From: Yoonia sp.
GTDB lineage: Bacteria > Pseudomonadota > Alphaproteobacteria > Rhodobacterales > Rhodobacteraceae
Direction of reading: 5' to 3'
DNA: 7,907 nucleotides
Assembly (NCBI GenBank): GCA_020627605.1
Contig: JAHDGO010000004.1
Location: forward strand, 15,779-23,685
Shown: positions 7,223-7,907 of the stretch, piece after piece
Position numbering within the stretch: position 1 is the stretch's first letter
How the letters are laid out: each line of letters opens with the position of its first letter
Position numbers and translations under genes: made by a program
Notes under the pieces: model-generated
Told to the model about the DNA's origin: nothing
What the model saw: the letters and a program-made list of their open reading frames with translations, nothing else
Databases searched by the model: none

Positions 7223-7907
7223 ATGCGTATGATCAAGACTTTCGCCACATCAACCGCCATTGTCCTTTGCGCTGCGGGCGCGCTGGCACAGGACAGCATC
7301 ACCGTCGCCATCCAGTTGGAGCCGCCAAACCTCGACCCGACAGGCGGTGCCGCGCAGGCCATCGACTCGGTTCTTTATGCCAATGTGTTCGAAGGGCTGA
7401 CGCGCTTTGACGCTGACGGGGCGATCATCCGGGGCCTTGCGCAAAGCTGGGACATCTCTGACGACGGGCTGGTCTATACCTTCAACCTTGCCGCCGGTGT
7501 CACCTTTCATGATGGCACGTCAATGGACGCCGAAGATGTGAAATTCAGCCTCGACCGCGCGCGGGCTGAGGACAGCACCAACGCACAGAAAGGGCTGTTC
7601 GCCGGAATCACCGATGTGACGGTGGTTGATCCGCTGACCGTGCAGGTCACGCTGGAACAACCCAATGGCATGTTCCTTTTCAATATGGCCTGGGGTGACG
7701 CGGTGATCGTGGCACCTGAAAGCATTGAAACCATCGCGTCCAATCCGATTGGCACCGGGCCTTTCACCTTTTCCGACTGGGTGCAGGGTGACCGGCTGGA
7801 ACTGACCCGCAACCCAAACTACTGGGGGCCCGCACCGGCGCTGGAAAGCGCGACGTTCCGTTTCATCGCTGATCCGACCGCCGCCTTTGCCGCCGTCATG
7901 GCAGAGG
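7223..7907 (+). CDS. ABC transporter substrate-binding protein, family 5 (DppA/OppA-like), partial at right edge
   Basis: The first 228 codons of a periplasmic solute-binding protein lie in the window; the 3' end is missing. Residues 1-22 form a Sec signal peptide ([22 protein letters not shown]) with likely cleavage ALA|QDS; the Cys at 16 does not sit in a proper lipobox. The mature part shows family 5 features: an early [14 protein letters not shown], then [60 protein letters not shown] and LTRNPNYWG. This family delivers di- or oligopeptides, nickel, glutathione or other solutes to ABC permeases; the substrate cannot be told from this half. ATG 7223 is preferred because AGGGGGG ends five bases upstream; an in-frame ATG at 7229 is the alternative. 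Permease and ATPase genes would be expected to the right. Confidence 0.93.
   Translation, partial: MRMIKTFATSTAIVLCAAGALAQDSITVAIQLEPPNLDPTGGAAQAIDSVLYANVFEGLTRFDADGAIIRGLAQSWDISDDGLVYTFNLAAGVTFHDGTSMDAEDVKFSLDRARAEDSTNAQKGLFAGITDVTVVDPLTVQVTLEQPNGMFLFNMAWGDAVIVAPESIETIASNPIGTGPFTFSDWVQGDRLELTRNPNYWGPAPALESATFRFIADPTAAFAAVMAE

Noticed and set aside
7262..7274. Possible lipoprotein signal in the substrate-binding protein (Cys at residue 16)
   Set aside because: The residues before the Cys (IVL) do not fit a lipobox, which needs a small residue at -1, and a clean ALA|Q signal peptidase I site follows.
7108..7362. N-terminal extension of panB to a start at 7362 (359 residues)
   Set aside because: The extra 85 residues are unlike PanB and lie antisense to the signal peptide and first domain of the divergent transporter gene; the ATG at 7107 has a ribosome site and gives the usual length.
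1..7907. tRNA or rRNA genes, CRISPR arrays, insertion sequences, toxin-antitoxin or phage genes
   Set aside because: Coding density is high with recognisable genes almost throughout; no gap exceeds about 115 nt, and none shows tRNA-like, spacer-repeat or transposase features.

Overview
The window reads as a stretch of chromosome from a GC-rich alphaproteobacterium, most likely of the Rhodobacteraceae (Roseobacter group). I infer this from the codon usage, from the style of the TruA, PanB, PanC and YcjX proteins, and from gene pairs joined by ATGA stop/start overlaps. No database search was possible, so the taxonomy is an inference. The content is mainly housekeeping and regulatory. I see no mobile element, CRISPR array, tRNA or rRNA.

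Layout. Positions 2-100 (+) hold the 3' end of an unidentified gene with a Gly/Asn/Arg-rich tail. A 66-nt gap carries a direct repeat with 11-bp periodicity. A two-component pair follows on the + strand: a PhoP-like OmpR-family response regulator (167-829) and a PhoQ/FeuQ-like sensor kinase (826-2211), overlapping by ATGA. Convergent to the kinase, and overlapping its 3' end, is a minus-strand pair transcribed in the order YcjX-type P-loop NTPase (4567-3155), then a YcjF-like DUF697/TIGR01620 membrane protein (3158-2136). These also overlap by ATGA. A 94-nt divergent gap separates ycjX from truA (4662-5435, +). TruA converges on panC with only 8 nt between the stops. panB (7107-6283) and panC (6286-5444) form a minus-strand operon for pantothenate synthesis. 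A 115-nt divergent gap with an interrupted inverted repeat separates panB from a family 5 ABC transporter substrate-binding protein gene (7223 onward, +), which runs off the right edge.

How the genes work together. The regulator and kinase form one signalling unit, probably reading an envelope signal. The YcjX/YcjF pair is an envelope-stress-associated NTPase plus membrane partner. PanB makes ketopantoate, and PanC condenses pantoate with beta-alanine, giving the vitamin B5 precursor of coenzyme A. TruA modifies tRNA anticodon arms. The substrate-binding protein would begin a peptide or similar uptake operon lying outside the window.

The strongest anomaly is at the 3' end of the DUF697 gene. 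The expected family-like C-terminus (ending PSVSGLVSRALTGLFG...) is present, but one frame away, across a four-base homopolymer at 2229-2232. This implies a one-base indel, either real or a sequencing error. Other points worth a look are the 11-bp-phased repeat before the response regulator and the foldable leader before the transporter gene. I found no convincing new biological system.
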